A stretch of DNA of 64,000 nucleotides from Nitrosopumilus sp. GTDB lineage: Archaea > Thermoproteota > Nitrososphaeria > Nitrososphaerales > Nitrosopumilaceae. The stretch lies in contig JAOTWS010000007.1 of assembly GCA_029862745.1 (NCBI GenBank), forward strand, positions 42,581 through 106,580. The letters are read 5' to 3'. Under the pieces are notes generated by a model. That model was given only the letters and a program-made list of their open reading frames with translations. It was not told the DNA's origin and did no database searches. This document shows, one piece after another, positions 42,282 through 51,765 of this stretch (the stretch's first letter is position 1; each line of letters begins with the position of its first letter). The translations under genes were made by a program, and so were the position numbers.

Positions 42282-42680
42282 CATTTGGGCTCTTGTTAAT
42301 ACTGTTTTTGCATTATCAAATGTCGTTTTCTTCATAGCTGATGTGAAATCCATCCACGTGTAATCTAAATGTTCATGTGAAATTGTCACATCTTTAGTTT
42401 TTGTTTCGGCCAAGAAGAATACCACTTTTTTATGAATTAATTCCCCTTGATATTGAAAATTGTATTCAATCCATTCTTCAAAATTCTCTAAAAATGTTAT
42501 ATTTGTAATTCCTGTTTCTTCTTCAGCCTCTCTTATTGCGGTTTGATGCATAGATTCACCTTTTTCCATTTTTCCTTTTATGAAATCCCAATGACCTGAT
42601 GGATAATGTAAAAGTAAAAATAATTTTTTTGATTTTTCTTTTCTGAATAATACAATTCCAGCAGATGTCTCTTCAATCAT
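42261..42680 (-). CDS. Nudix hydrolase, Ap4A-hydrolase type
   Basis: 139 aa. The full Nudix box is present: GKMEKGESMHQTAIREAEEETGI (G-x5-E-x7-RE-x2-EE-x-GI; about 35-57). The N-terminus TSAGIVLFRKEKSKKLFLLLHYPSGHWDF is the usual form for bis(5'-nucleosyl)-tetraphosphatases. Removes diadenosine polyphosphates or damaged nucleotides. The ATG overlaps the uppS stop by 4 nt, so both are expressed together; converges with pyrF. Confidence 0.9.
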   Translation of the reverse strand: MIEETSAGIVLFRKEKSKKLFLLLHYPSGHWDFIKGKMEKGESMHQTAIREAEEETGITNITFLENFEEWIEYNFQYQGELIHKKVVFFLAETKTKDVTISHEHLDYTWMDFTSAMKKTTFDNAKTVLTRAQMLLRNTL

Positions 42681-43450
42681 TTTCCTAACCTTCTTTTCCT
42701 CTCTTGAAAAGTTCTAATCGCTCTCATTAAATCTATTTTTCTAAATTCAGGCCAAAAAATGTCCATGAATACTAATTCACTATACGCACTTTGCCACATA
42801 AGAAACCCGCTCAATCTTTTTTCCCCTGATGTTCTTAAAATCATATCTGGAGATGATTGTGGTAAATGAGATGTGTATAGGTTTGATTCAATCTCTTTTT
42901 TATCAATATTATTGATATCTAGAGTTCCATCTCTGATTTTTAGTCCTATTTTTTTTACAGCATCTACTAATTCATTTTGTCCTCCATATGCTAATGCAAT
43001 ATTTAGAAAATGATTATCATAATTTCTCGTAGCATCATCTAATTTTTTTAAAACTTCTTTGATCGAATATGGAAGTAGTTCAATCCTACCTATAGCTTTA
43101 ACCCTCATTTTATTTCGATGAATTCTAGGATCCTTGTATAATTTTTCTAATCTCATACGAATTAACTCATAGAGATATTCTAATTCGTCATCCTTTCTAT
43201 CTAAATTCTCTGCTGAAAGTGCGTATAGCGTGATAATTTTAATATTGAATTCCTCACACCAGTCAAGAAGATTTTCAACAGCATCAGCTCCCTTCCAATG
43301 CCCTTTTTTTGGCATTGTCAAATGTATTTTGGCCCATCGTCTATTTCCATCTAAAATTAAAGCGACATGGTTGGGAATGTCCCCGTTTTGAATCTCATTT
43401 TCCAATCGTCTGCTATAAATCTTATAGAGCCCAGATATGTGAAAAATCAC
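42677..43450 (-). CDS. uppS: Cis-prenyltransferase (undecaprenyl/polyprenyl diphosphate synthase)
   Basis: 257 aa. Builds the long polyprenyl carrier lipid for glycans. Signatures: HVALILDGNRRWAK with the catalytic Asp34, GADAVENLLDWCEE, TLYALSAENLDR, and the late DMILRTSGEKRLSGFLMWQSAYSEL with its metal/diphosphate-binding residues. It fits with the phosphohexomutase at 13.4 kb in surface glycosylation. First gene of an operon with Nudix hydrolase. Confidence 0.95.
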   Translation of the reverse strand: MIFHISGLYKIYSRRLENEIQNGDIPNHVALILDGNRRWAKIHLTMPKKGHWKGADAVENLLDWCEEFNIKIITLYALSAENLDRKDDELEYLYELIRMRLEKLYKDPRIHRNKMRVKAIGRIELLPYSIKEVLKKLDDATRNYDNHFLNIALAYGGQNELVDAVKKIGLKIRDGTLDINNIDKKEIESNLYTSHLPQSSPDMILRTSGEKRLSGFLMWQSAYSELVFMDIFWPEFRKIDLMRAIRTFQERKRRLGK

Positions 43451-43539
43451 ATCAATTATTTTGCTAAAGTCTTGCCACCCTTTGATAATTCATATGATTG
43501 AAGATATCAGTGTTTTTCAAGTAATGATACGATAATAAT

Positions 43540-44718
43540 CTAGTCTGAAACCATTTCTTGATGTTTATGTTTTCTATATTTTTTAAAGAGAATTGTAGCT
43601 GAAATTAGTGTTGCTGCCAATCCTCCTAACAATGGTGGAATTAAAGTAAATGAATTTTCATCATTGATTATAATATTAGTAAATTGAGATATAACTGGAT
43701 AGAGTGCTATTAAGACAATAATCCTTAAACTATCACTAATTTGTCTTGGAATTCCACCTATCCAATTACTAAGTAATGTTCCAGCAAATATTGCACCTAA
43801 TCCAATCCATAAAATTGGTAATGCCCCTGTAATAAATTCACCAATTATTATTTTATCAGTAATTTTTGTTATTAATTCAGCATCTGATTCAATTAATTTT
43901 GAATCTACTGCATTAATTCCAGCTGGCACTGATGAAAGAATTAACAGAACACCTGCAACCATTGTAAACATTCTGATAAAACCCATAGGGGTTGGTTTTG
44001 ACCAATTTGATAATGTTCTATCAATATCAAATGCTCTAATCAAGAACGCTCCTCCTAAAATGCTTATGAGAATTGAAAATATTTCAGCTGTGTATCCAAA
44101 TATAGTCCCTATCCCACCAATTAATAAAAGAATTCCAGGAACTCCTAAAAAGAATTTTGAATATTTTGAATCATATGCTAACATTTTTAGATATTTTCCA
44201 AAAACGGCATACGAATACTCTACACTTCTACTCACTTTCATCACAACGCGTTGTACTGATACCACTGGCAAGACGTTTTGAATAACTGGTATAACGCTTT
44301 CATCATCTTCTCCATCAGAAACAATTACAGCACCGTTTGCAGAAAATTTTTCTAAAACCTTTCGTGTTTCGGCAAGAATTTTTTCATCAGCATGAATTCC
44401 TCTATCCTTAATTCCTGCAATAGTGACTACTTCTACTTGATACCCTTTACTGATTAAATCTTCATATGTCTTAATTGCTGCAAAAATAGAATTTGAATCA
44501 GCGTCTTCTGGATCCTCTAATGCTAATCTTTGAGCTGCCTCTATACACGCATCTCTGCCTATGACTGGCGTGTTTATTCCAGCTTTTTCTCCAACATCAT
44601 TATCTCTATCTATGCAAATCACTAATAATTTACTGGCAGTTGAAGCATTCACATCTTTTTCTACTTTGTCAACTCTCTGAGACATTCTACTTTCTATTAC
44701 TGAATTACTTTTTAACAA
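43540..44718 (-). CDS. DUF373-family membrane protein
   Basis: 392 aa from TTG, or 381 from the ATG at 44683-44685 (MSQRVDKVEKD), which is more natural. N-terminal soluble DUF373 part (SKLLVICIDRDNDVGEKAGI, ~25-145) with DGEDDESVIPVIQ. The C-terminal half has about six membrane helices (e.g. FFLGVPGILLLIGGIGTIFG; MFTMVAGVLLILSSVPAGI; LPILWIGLGAIFAGTLL). The family is archaeal and of unknown function. Promoter side faces 44757, on the same strand. Confidence 0.88.
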   Translation of the reverse strand: MLKSNSVIESRMSQRVDKVEKDVNASTASKLLVICIDRDNDVGEKAGINTPVIGRDACIEAAQRLALEDPEDADSNSIFAAIKTYEDLISKGYQVEVVTIAGIKDRGIHADEKILAETRKVLEKFSANGAVIVSDGEDDESVIPVIQNVLPVVSVQRVVMKVSRSVEYSYAVFGKYLKMLAYDSKYSKFFLGVPGILLLIGGIGTIFGYTAEIFSILISILGGAFLIRAFDIDRTLSNWSKPTPMGFIRMFTMVAGVLLILSSVPAGINAVDSKLIESDAELITKITDKIIIGEFITGALPILWIGLGAIFAGTLLSNWIGGIPRQISDSLRIIVLIALYPVISQFTNIIINDENSFTLIPPLLGGLAATLISATILFKKYRKHKHQEMVSD

Positions 44719-44756
44719 TTTCCAACAATTATGATTAGTAAAACTCGGTTTTGAGA

Positions 44757-45257
44757 CTAACCTGGTCTTGATTCATTTGATATTCTAACAAATTCTGAAG
44801 ATTCATTCTTCAACAATTCTATTTTTTGTATCACTTCATCAATTTTCTCTTGTGAATCATCATTTTCAATCAAATTAGCCAATACTTTGGTTTCTGTAAT
44901 ATATGAGTTAAATTTTTTTAACGCCTCCATATAGTTGATATAGCTGGCCACCCATTCTTCAGATGGTTTGGTTGTCACAAATTCACTTATTTTGGCAGTT
45001 ATTTGAGATGATGTAACTTCAGTAATTGTAATGTATTCCTGTGGTGTAATTTTTCCATTAAGAAGATTCTGATATTCGATATTGATTGATTCTTCTAAAA
45101 TCTCATGAATACTTTTGATTCCATCTAGATAGCCTTCATAGTCAGATACCACAAACGTTGTTTCATTATCTTGTGGAATTACCCATGACAAAAAACTTGC
45201 ACCCGTAATTGCAGCCAAAATTATCCCTGTTACAGCAATCCCTTTTTTTGATGCCAT
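44757..45257 (-). CDS. Membrane-anchored helical hypothetical protein
   Basis: 166 aa. N-terminal signal anchor (GIAVTGIILAAITGASFLSWVI, about 6-27), then an extracytoplasmic, strongly helical domain (coiled-coil-like, many Glu/Ile/Thr, no Cys). The DNA just downstream leads into the DUF373 gene with 38 nt between, consistent with one transcript. Function unknown; a structural surface or assembly role is only a guess. Confidence 0.65.
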   Translation of the reverse strand: MASKKGIAVTGIILAAITGASFLSWVIPQDNETTFVVSDYEGYLDGIKSIHEILEESINIEYQNLLNGKITPQEYITITEVTSSQITAKISEFVTTKPSEEWVASYINYMEALKKFNSYITETKVLANLIENDDSQEKIDEVIQKIELLKNESSEFVRISNESRPG

Positions 45258-45497
45258 TTTGATACTTTTCTATGAATGGTGTTTATAATTGATAATATTT
45301 GAAAAATCTTTAACTTATTAAATAATTTCTAAAGAAAACATATTATTTTGTATTTGAACTAATGATTTTATAAAAAATTTCCTTATAAATTGAAATTTCT
45401 GTTATTTTTCCTTTTTTCATACCTAAAAAAAATTTACCTACATCTAGTCTATAGTTAAATATTTTTCACAGGCTCTTCCTAAATACCACAAAGTTTG

Positions 45498-45656
45498 ATG
45501 GGTTTCATAATGGTTCAAGCATATTGCGTAAAATGCAGAGCAAAAAGGGATATCAAAGACCCTAAAGAAACTAAACTAAAAAATGGACGTCCAGCAGTAA
45601 AAGGTACTTGTCCAACATGTGGTACGAACGTTTTCCGTATAGGAAAGATGGAATAA
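45498..45656 (+). CDS. Small zinc-ribbon protein (DUF5679-like)
   Basis: 52 aa (or 48 from ATG 45510, MVQAYCVKCRAKRDI). Two knuckles, CVKC and CPTC, frame KNGRPAVKGTC and the ending FRIGKME. The pattern YCVKCRAKR...G-x-P-A-x-x-G-x-C-P-x-C-G-x-x-x-x-R-I-G is that of DUF5679. In other archaea and phyla it occurs as a small stand-alone protein. It precedes the aIF2-beta gene on the same strand. A TATA-like ttaaatatttttc is about 40 nt upstream. Confidence 0.85.
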   Translation: MGFIMVQAYCVKCRAKRDIKDPKETKLKNGRPAVKGTCPTCGTNVFRIGKME

Positions 45657-45725
45657 TCTAAAACACAAGTCCACACGATTCTCTTTTTCAAAACCAATAT
45701 AGGGTCATATGTATATTATTTTTTA

Positions 45726-46148
45726 GTGACCAAATCAGACTATGAAAATTTGCTTAAACGTATCCAGGATAAACTAGAAGACTCTAGCAAAGAATCCCAA
45801 ACTAGGTTTGAATTACCAGTAGTGGATGTGATGTGGGAAGGACAAAAGACTTTTTTACGTAATTTCTCAGAATTTCCTAAAGTTCTTCGAAGAGATCCAG
45901 ATAAGGTTCTCCAATACCTATCAAAAGAATTTGCAGTTCCTGCAGAAAGATTGGGTGATAAAGCCATGTTTGTTGGAAGAAGAGCTCCCGATGACTTTAC
46001 AAGATTATTTCAAATTTATGTGAAAAATTATCTTGAGTGCCCAACCTGTAAGAGTCCAGATACAAAAATTCTCAAAGAAAATCGAATCTCATTTCTAATT
46101 TGTGAAGCATGTGGAGCAAAATCTACTTTAAAAGGTAAATATGCGTAA
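45726..46148 (+). CDS. Translation initiation factor aIF2 subunit beta
   Basis: 140 aa from a GTG. N-terminal helix plus the core (LPVVDVMWEGQKTFLRNFSEF; DPDKVLQYLSKEFAVP; GRRAPDDFTRLFQIYVKNYLECPTC) and the C-terminal zinc ribbon CPTC...CEACG. aIF2 brings initiator Met-tRNA to the small subunit with alpha and gamma subunits encoded elsewhere. The stop overlaps the DUF424 gene by one base, and RIO kinase, KH and Topo VI follow on the same strand. Confidence 0.96.
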   Translation: MTKSDYENLLKRIQDKLEDSSKESQTRFELPVVDVMWEGQKTFLRNFSEFPKVLRRDPDKVLQYLSKEFAVPAERLGDKAMFVGRRAPDDFTRLFQIYVKNYLECPTCKSPDTKILKENRISFLICEACGAKSTLKGKYA

Positions 46149-46444
46149 TGCAATTCTCAGTACGAATTACTGAATATCAAAAAAATTCCATGTTGAGCAT
46201 TTGTGATGCTGATCTTTTAGGAAAAAAAATTATTCAAGATGAGTTAACAATGCATATTAGTGAAAGCTATTACGGGGAAAGATTTGTTGAAAGAGATGAA
46301 GCAGAAGATCTACTAAAAAATTCATCGATAATAAATATGGTAGGAAAAAAGACTGTCTCACTATCGATTGATCTTGGTATTGCCTCCAAAAATGGTGTGA
46401 AAATTATTTCAGGCATTCCTTTTCTAATTGTTTTCAAAATATGA
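46148..46444 (+). CDS. DUF424-family protein
   Basis: 98 aa. Starts at TAATG overlap with aIF2-beta. The family is archaeal and typically sits beside translation genes. Core: ISICDADLLGKKIIQDELT-like stretch followed by SESYYGERFVERDEAEDLLK. No catalytic residues are known. Overlap with aIF2-beta suggests a translation-linked role (inference). Confidence 0.85.
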   Translation: MQFSVRITEYQKNSMLSICDADLLGKKIIQDELTMHISESYYGERFVERDEAEDLLKNSSIINMVGKKTVSLSIDLGIASKNGVKIISGIPFLIVFKI

Positions 46445-46529
46445 TATATGTTTGAATTTATTTCTAATTCTTGTATTATTTTTCATAATGACAGAAATCT
46501 CTTTTATCTAGTATCTTTACTAATATCCA

Positions 46530-47339
46530 TTGTCTGATGATTTAATTTCTGATGATTTATTGGTTGATGACTTAAGTAGAAAAATAGAATCTAATGTTGA
46601 CAATAGATTAATTTCTAAATCTCATCGAGGTGGTTTGAAGGATGGTTTCAAAAAAGGTAAAGTAATCAATGAAGTTTTGGATAAACCCACTGTTATGACT
46701 CTTTACAAAATGATCACAGATCATGTTATTGCATATGTTAATGGAGCTATAAGTGCTGGAAAGGAATCTGTAGTTTTTTGGGGTGTCGATGAAAATAATG
46801 TAGACGTTGCTTTGAAAATTTATTTGGTAAGTACTTCAAATTTTAAAAAACGTGAGTCTTACATTCATGGTGATCCAAGATTCTCTAATGTCAAAAAAGG
46901 TACTAAAAATCTAGTTTATCTGTGGGCGAAAAAGGAATTTCGTAACTTGATTCAATGCTATGATGCTGGACTTCCAGTTCCAAGACCCTTATATCTCACA
47001 AAAAATGTTCTTGTAATGGAATTTATTGGTTCAAATGGTTTTCCTTGTAAGTCATTATTATACTCAGAAGTAGACAAGGAAGATTATAATCAAGCAATAT
47101 CTATTATTAAAGATCTTTATAATAAAACAAAACTGGTTCACGGAGATTTTTCAGAATATAATATTTTTAAAACAGAAACCGGATTACTAGTTTTTGATTT
47201 GGGCTCTGGAGTTGACATTAGACATCCAAATGCTCAAGAATTTCTTAAAAGAGATATTTATAATATTACAAAATTTTTTAATAAAAGAGGAATTTCTGTT
47301 AGTAACCCTGATGAATTATTTGAGGCGATTATAAAATGA
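46530..47339 (+). CDS. RIO1-type serine kinase
   Basis: 269 aa from a TTG. Atypical kinase/ATPase of ribosome maturation. ATP-binding region ISAGKESVVFWG (about 77-88) and Lys in VALKIYLV; flexible-loop motif STSNFKKRESYIHGDPRF is RIO1-like; catalytic loop LVHGDFSEYNIF (about 208-219); metal-binding VFDLGSGVDIRHPNA. Followed at once by a KH-domain Dim2-like gene (4-nt overlap), its known functional partner in small-subunit assembly. Confidence 0.93.
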   Translation: MSDDLISDDLLVDDLSRKIESNVDNRLISKSHRGGLKDGFKKGKVINEVLDKPTVMTLYKMITDHVIAYVNGAISAGKESVVFWGVDENNVDVALKIYLVSTSNFKKRESYIHGDPRFSNVKKGTKNLVYLWAKKEFRNLIQCYDAGLPVPRPLYLTKNVLVMEFIGSNGFPCKSLLYSEVDKEDYNQAISIIKDLYNKTKLVHGDFSEYNIFKTETGLLVFDLGSGVDIRHPNAQEFLKRDIYNITKFFNKRGISVSNPDELFEAIIK

Positions 47340-47908
47340 GTTTTGAAAAACTAATTCGTATTCCAAATGATAGGATTGCTGTTTTAATTGGAAAGTCAGG
47401 TAATGTAAAATCAAAAATTGAACAATTATGTCATGTATCTTTGGAGATTGATGGTGAAACTGGGGAAGTTTTTATAAAATCACAAGATAGTATTGAAAAA
47501 ATTCAACCTTTCAAAGCTATGGAAATTGTTATTGCTATAGGTAGAGGCTTTTCACCTGAAAATGCTATGACTTTACTACAAGGTGAAAATGTATTGCATA
47601 TTATAGATCTCAGGGAATTTACTGGAAAGTCTAAAGCAAATATTGAAAGGATAAAAGGGAGGATTATTGGAGAAGGTGGTAGAGCTAGAAGAAACATGGA
47701 AAATCTTAGTGGTACACATATCTCAGTGTATGGAAAAACTGTTTCAATTATTGGCGATGCAAGTAAATTACGATTAGCAGTTGATGCAATATCTTCAATT
47801 TCAAGTGGAAGTATGCATGGTGCAGTCTATACTAAATTAGAAGCTGCAAACAGAAGAAATAAACAAGAAAAAATGAAATTGTGGGAAGATCAAGATGTCT
47901 TCTATTAA
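47336..47908 (+). CDS. KH-domain RNA-binding protein (Dim2/Pno1-like)
   Basis: 190 aa with two KH domains: the first around IPNDRIAVLIGKSGNVKSKIEQ (GxxG = GKSG), the second around GRIIGEGGRARRNMENLSGTHI (GEGG). Archaeal/eukaryotic Dim2/Pno1 binds 3' small-subunit rRNA and works with RIO1/Nob1 in maturation. Overlaps RIO1 by 4 nt upstream and the Topo VI B gene by 14 nt downstream. The basic helical tail (RNKQEKMKLWEDQDV) is typical. Confidence 0.93.
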   Translation: MSFEKLIRIPNDRIAVLIGKSGNVKSKIEQLCHVSLEIDGETGEVFIKSQDSIEKIQPFKAMEIVIAIGRGFSPENAMTLLQGENVLHIIDLREFTGKSKANIERIKGRIIGEGGRARRNMENLSGTHISVYGKTVSIIGDASKLRLAVDAISSISSGSMHGAVYTKLEAANRRNKQEKMKLWEDQDVFY

Positions 47909-49766
47909 AGAAAAATTTAATCAAATATCACCTAGTGAATTCTTTTACAGTAATCGTGATTTAGCTGGATTTAGTAATCCTACACGATCCCTGTATACTG
48001 CTGTTAGAGAATTTGTTGAAAATGCCTTAGATGCATGTGATCAAAAGGGGATTCTTCCAGACGTTCATCTAATTATCAAGGCTGTTGATCCTGAAAAATC
48101 TGATCCTAAGCCCTATATTTTGACTGTAAAAGATAATGGTCCTGGAATAGATTCTAGTCACATTCCACTTGCATTTGGAACTGTATTATATGGTTCCAAA
48201 TTTGGACTAAAACAAGCCAGAGGAATGTTTGGTCTGGGTGCAACAATGGCCATTTTGTATGGACAAATTACAACTAACAAACCTGTTATAGTAAAAAGCT
48301 CTGTGGATGGAAAAATACAAGATGAATTTGAATTGCTACTGGATATTCAAAATAATAAACCAGTTATTGTAAAACATTCTACTAAAGAAGTTTCAAAACA
48401 TGGACTCTCTGTTAGTGTTTGTTTAGAAGGTGATTACTCTAAAGCAGGAAATAAAATAAGAGACTATGTATATGAAACTTCTTTGATTACTCCTTATGCA
48501 TCAATTTCTTTTGATGATCCTAAAGGAGAAAAATTTAGCCATCCTAGATTTGTAAAAGATATTCCACCCCCTCCTACAATAATTAGACCTCATCCACATG
48601 GAATCGATGTAGAAAGAATTAGGAGAATGATAGTTGAATCCCAATTTGAGATTCCTACTATTGATGATGCAATGATCGAAAAAGTCAGAAAAGATTTAGG
48701 ATTGTCAATGAAAAGTCTTAGTTTTACTGGAATTATGGACAAAGCAAAAAAAAAATGGAAAACACTTCCACGCCAAGTTAGAGTTGTAATTGCATTGATG
48801 TCATTTTTGAAAATGGATTTTGATAAGCTGATGAAAATTAAAATTGAAGATATTGACATGTCAAACAAAAAATTATTTTATTGGGATTTTGGTGATTCAC
48901 AATCGAAATCAATAGACTTGGATCCTACAAGTTCTTATTTCAAACAATTAACAAATACTGTCCAAGGTGAGCCTTTAACCACCTTTCTAACTAAAAGATT
49001 TCAACGTATAGGTCCAACCACTGCGCTAAAATTTGCAGAGTTTGCAGGATTTAAGCCTGAAAAACGGATGGGCACTATGACCAATCAAGAGTTAGTAAAT
49101 CTTAGTGATTCCTTGCAAAAATATGAAGATTTCCTTGCACCTGATCCCAGCTGTCTTGCACCGTTAGGAGAAGAATCGTTAGAAAAAGGAATAAAAAAAT
49201 TCTTTAATCCTGATTTTACTGCTGTAGTTCAGCGCCCTGCATCAGCTTATTCTGGATTTCCTTTCATTATAGAAATGGGTATTGCATATGGTGGTGACAT
49301 TAAAACTGGTGGACCACATGTTTACAGGTATGCTAACAGAATTCCATTACTTTATGATGAAGGAAGTGATGTAGTGCTTAAAGTTGTTAATGATGCTGAT
49401 TGGGGTAGATACAAGGTAAAAGGTGATCCCCCTTTCATCATTGTATCTCATATATGTTCTACTAGAATTCCTTACAAAACTGCAGGAAAAGAAAATGTTG
49501 CTGATAGACCAGAAATAGAACGAGAATTAAGATTAGGGTTACAATACTTGTCAAGAAAATTAGCAGCATACATGTCTAAAAGAGGACAAGCCGATATGGC
49601 AAAAAAAAGAGCTAATCTTTATGCAAAATACATTCCATTAATTGCTCAATTTTGTACTGAACTGGCTGATAAGAAAAAAGAACCTAATTACAAGAAATTA
49701 TTAGAAGATGAAAGTTCATTTGAATCTAAAAAGATAGTAAAGGAGGAAGCTGAAATTGAAAACTAG
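47895..49766 (+). CDS. top6B: DNA topoisomerase VI subunit B
   Basis: 623 aa. ATP-operated clamp of Topo VI. GHKL-fold motifs are intact: REFVENALDACD (metal Asn), DNGPGIDSSHIP, ARGMFGLGATMA. Then H2TH and transducer parts, with the Lys-bearing switch loop, and a C-terminal Ig-like fold shortened compared with some euryarchaeal enzymes. ATG overlaps the KH gene end by 14 nt; the C-terminus overlaps top6A by 11 nt. Confidence 0.97.
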   Translation: MSSIKEKFNQISPSEFFYSNRDLAGFSNPTRSLYTAVREFVENALDACDQKGILPDVHLIIKAVDPEKSDPKPYILTVKDNGPGIDSSHIPLAFGTVLYGSKFGLKQARGMFGLGATMAILYGQITTNKPVIVKSSVDGKIQDEFELLLDIQNNKPVIVKHSTKEVSKHGLSVSVCLEGDYSKAGNKIRDYVYETSLITPYASISFDDPKGEKFSHPRFVKDIPPPPTIIRPHPHGIDVERIRRMIVESQFEIPTIDDAMIEKVRKDLGLSMKSLSFTGIMDKAKKKWKTLPRQVRVVIALMSFLKMDFDKLMKIKIEDIDMSNKKLFYWDFGDSQSKSIDLDPTSSYFKQLTNTVQGEPLTTFLTKRFQRIGPTTALKFAEFAGFKPEKRMGTMTNQELVNLSDSLQKYEDFLAPDPSCLAPLGEESLEKGIKKFFNPDFTAVVQRPASAYSGFPFIIEMGIAYGGDIKTGGPHVYRYANRIPLLYDEGSDVVLKVVNDADWGRYKVKGDPPFIIVSHICSTRIPYKTAGKENVADRPEIERELRLGLQYLSRKLAAYMSKRGQADMAKKRANLYAKYIPLIAQFCTELADKKKEPNYKKLLEDESSFESKKIVKEEAEIEN

Positions 49767-50862
49767 TAAGTCCAAAGAACGAAGTAAAAAGGCTGATGAA
49801 AAACAAAAGAATATTCTTGAGATGCTTAAAAGTCATGGTGCAAAAATATATGATGACTTAAATAATGAACAATTTCCAAAATTCTCAATTCCGAGTAGAT
49901 CTGTTAGCAATATAGTTTATGATAAAAAACTTAGACAATACATTTTAGGAAACAATGCTGCTTTGAGAAGTTCAAGAAATTCTTCTCAATTAAGATCTTT
50001 TACACAATTAATGTGGCTAGCATTTTTTGCAAATAGATTAACCAAAGAAAAAAAATCATCCACCTTAAGAGATGTTTACTATTCATCACAAGCTTTCGCA
50101 ATTGAGTTTGAAGATCAATCTGAATCTGATAACATAATTGTTGATTTAGAGGCAGTAACTTCAAAACCTCGAGAAGATTTTCACATTTTTCCTGAGGAAA
50201 GAAGCTCGATCTTTGGTGATTTAACTATAGAATATACTATTCCTGGATATGAAGGAAAAACTATGAATTTATCTAATCATCCTGATGGATACTCAATAGG
50301 TCCTAGTTTAACTACTGCAGAATTAGTAGATACTAGTGCTGAAATTGTAATTGCTATTGAAAAAGGTGGTCTTTTCACACGATTTGTTGAGGAGCAAGTT
50401 GATAAAAAATTCAAATCTATTATAATTAATACTGGTGGACAAGCTCCACGTTCAACTAGAACTTTATTGAAAAGATTACATGATGAAATGAACTTACCTG
50501 TAATTGTGCTTACTGATGGTGACGTGTATGGAGAACATATTGCCATGGTTATCAAATCCGGCTCAGCAAATGCTGCTCATCTAAGAGAGCTAACCGTACC
50601 TGATGCAAAATGGGTAGGAGTTTGGGCAACAGACATTGAAAAATATAAACTACCTACTATTCCTATGACTGAATCTGACATTAAACGATGTTATGATCTT
50701 CAAAAAGATCCTAGATATGAAGATGGTATTTGGAAAAAAGAATTGGATGTGTTTTTGAGACTAAAAAGAAAAGCAGAATTGGAAGCTTTCTCAAAATATG
50801 GGCTTACGAATATTACCGATAAATATTTACCACAAAAATTAGAACTGGCAAAAAGTCTCTGA
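49756..50862 (+). CDS. top6A: DNA topoisomerase VI subunit A (Spo11-like)
   Basis: 368 aa from TTG 49756. DNA-cleaving subunit: the CAP/5Y domain has the catalytic Tyr in RDVYYSSQAF (about residue 112), and the TOPRIM domain has IAIEKGGLFTRFVEE (Glu) and VLTDGDVYGEHIA (D-x-D). Works with subunit B to pass one duplex through another. The overlapping start with subunit B indicates coupled translation. Converges with the Hsp20-like gene. Confidence 0.97.
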   Translation: MKTSKSKERSKKADEKQKNILEMLKSHGAKIYDDLNNEQFPKFSIPSRSVSNIVYDKKLRQYILGNNAALRSSRNSSQLRSFTQLMWLAFFANRLTKEKKSSTLRDVYYSSQAFAIEFEDQSESDNIIVDLEAVTSKPREDFHIFPEERSSIFGDLTIEYTIPGYEGKTMNLSNHPDGYSIGPSLTTAELVDTSAEIVIAIEKGGLFTRFVEEQVDKKFKSIIINTGGQAPRSTRTLLKRLHDEMNLPVIVLTDGDVYGEHIAMVIKSGSANAAHLRELTVPDAKWVGVWATDIEKYKLPTIPMTESDIKRCYDLQKDPRYEDGIWKKELDVFLRLKRKAELEAFSKYGLTNITDKYLPQKLELAKSL

Positions 50863-51345
50863 TTATTTTATTCTGAGTGTCAAGACGCCATTTCTGTATT
50901 TGAAATCAAATATCTGCATGTTACTTGCATCTTCTATGGGAACCTCTTTCGAGAAACCAGCAGTTCCACGTATGTATAATATGCCATCTACTAACCTAAC
51001 TGCAATTTTATCTTCTGGTCCTGGTACTTCAGCTACAAATACAAATTCCCCTTCGCCCTTTATTAGATCATAAACCCAGTTTTTTGTTTCTTGTTCTCTT
51101 GTTTGAGTGTATGCTGGTTTTTGATTTTTAGTCATTTTTTTTAGAACTCTTACCCAGTAAAACATTGTCAGTGCTGCAACACCTATCAAGATAAAGCTAA
51201 CAAATCCTGAATCTGCTCTTTGTGTCATAATATAGATAACTCCTAAAAATAAAATCACTATAATTGGTATTACAAAATTTAATGATTTCTCATTTGAATA
51301 TGCTCCTTTGTAACTTGCCAAACAGTACAAATCAGTAACTACCAA
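50863..51345 (-). CDS. Membrane protein with C-terminal Hsp20/CS-like domain
   Basis: 160 aa. Two membrane helices (about 25-41 IPIIVILFLGVIYIMTQ and 48-67 VSFILIGVAALTMFYWVRVL), then a domain of about 75 residues shaped like an alpha-crystallin/CS sandwich: EFVFVAEVPGPEDKIAVRLVDGILYIRGT... SKEVPIED... FDFKYRNGVLTLRIK. A membrane-tethered small heat-shock-type domain is unusual. The true start may be the inner Met of MTQRADSGF, dropping one helix. Converges on top6A. Confidence 0.7.
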   Translation of the reverse strand: MVVTDLYCLASYKGAYSNEKSLNFVIPIIVILFLGVIYIMTQRADSGFVSFILIGVAALTMFYWVRVLKKMTKNQKPAYTQTREQETKNWVYDLIKGEGEFVFVAEVPGPEDKIAVRLVDGILYIRGTAGFSKEVPIEDASNMQIFDFKYRNGVLTLRIK

Positions 51346-51463
51346 ATATAAAGTATCTATGAAAATTTATCCACTTTGAGTTAATTTGTATGAAATAAAA
51401 AAAGAATATTGGAAATATGTGATATATTAAGTTCAAAATTAATTAAACAAAACTGATCTGAAA

Positions 51464-51595
51464 TCACTTACTACGATGTTTTGATAAACATTCTTTACAA
51501 TAGACTGGTCTATCTGGTTTTGGTTCAAAAGGTACTTCTGAATCTGTACCGCAATCGGTACATTTCATAGGATACATTTTACGTTCTTCTGACAT
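51464..51595 (-). CDS. 43-aa CxxC zinc-finger protein
   Basis: MSEERKMYPMKCTDCGTDSE then VPFEPKPDRPVYCKECLSKH and RSK: four Cys in CxxCG...YCxxC form. The pattern (C-x2-C-G...E-V-P-F-x-P-x-x-x-R-P-V-Y-C-x2-C) matches archaeal/bacterial CxxC-x-GK-type small zinc proteins. A TATA-like tattaattttaaa on the minus strand lies upstream. Clear ATG. Role unknown; similar fingers bind DNA in some organisms. Confidence 0.8.
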   Translation of the reverse strand: MSEERKMYPMKCTDCGTDSEVPFEPKPDRPVYCKECLSKHRSK

Positions 51596-51765
51596 GAATT
51601 TCTATTAATTACCTTACATAAGAATCAATTAAATTTTAATACTTCAAAATTAATAATGTATTTCTTTTTTTTAGAAAAAATCTTCTAGATTCAGATTAAA
51701 ATCAAAACTATACAAAATTTATAATATATATTCCATTTTTATTACCATTTTGAAAAATCCATCTG

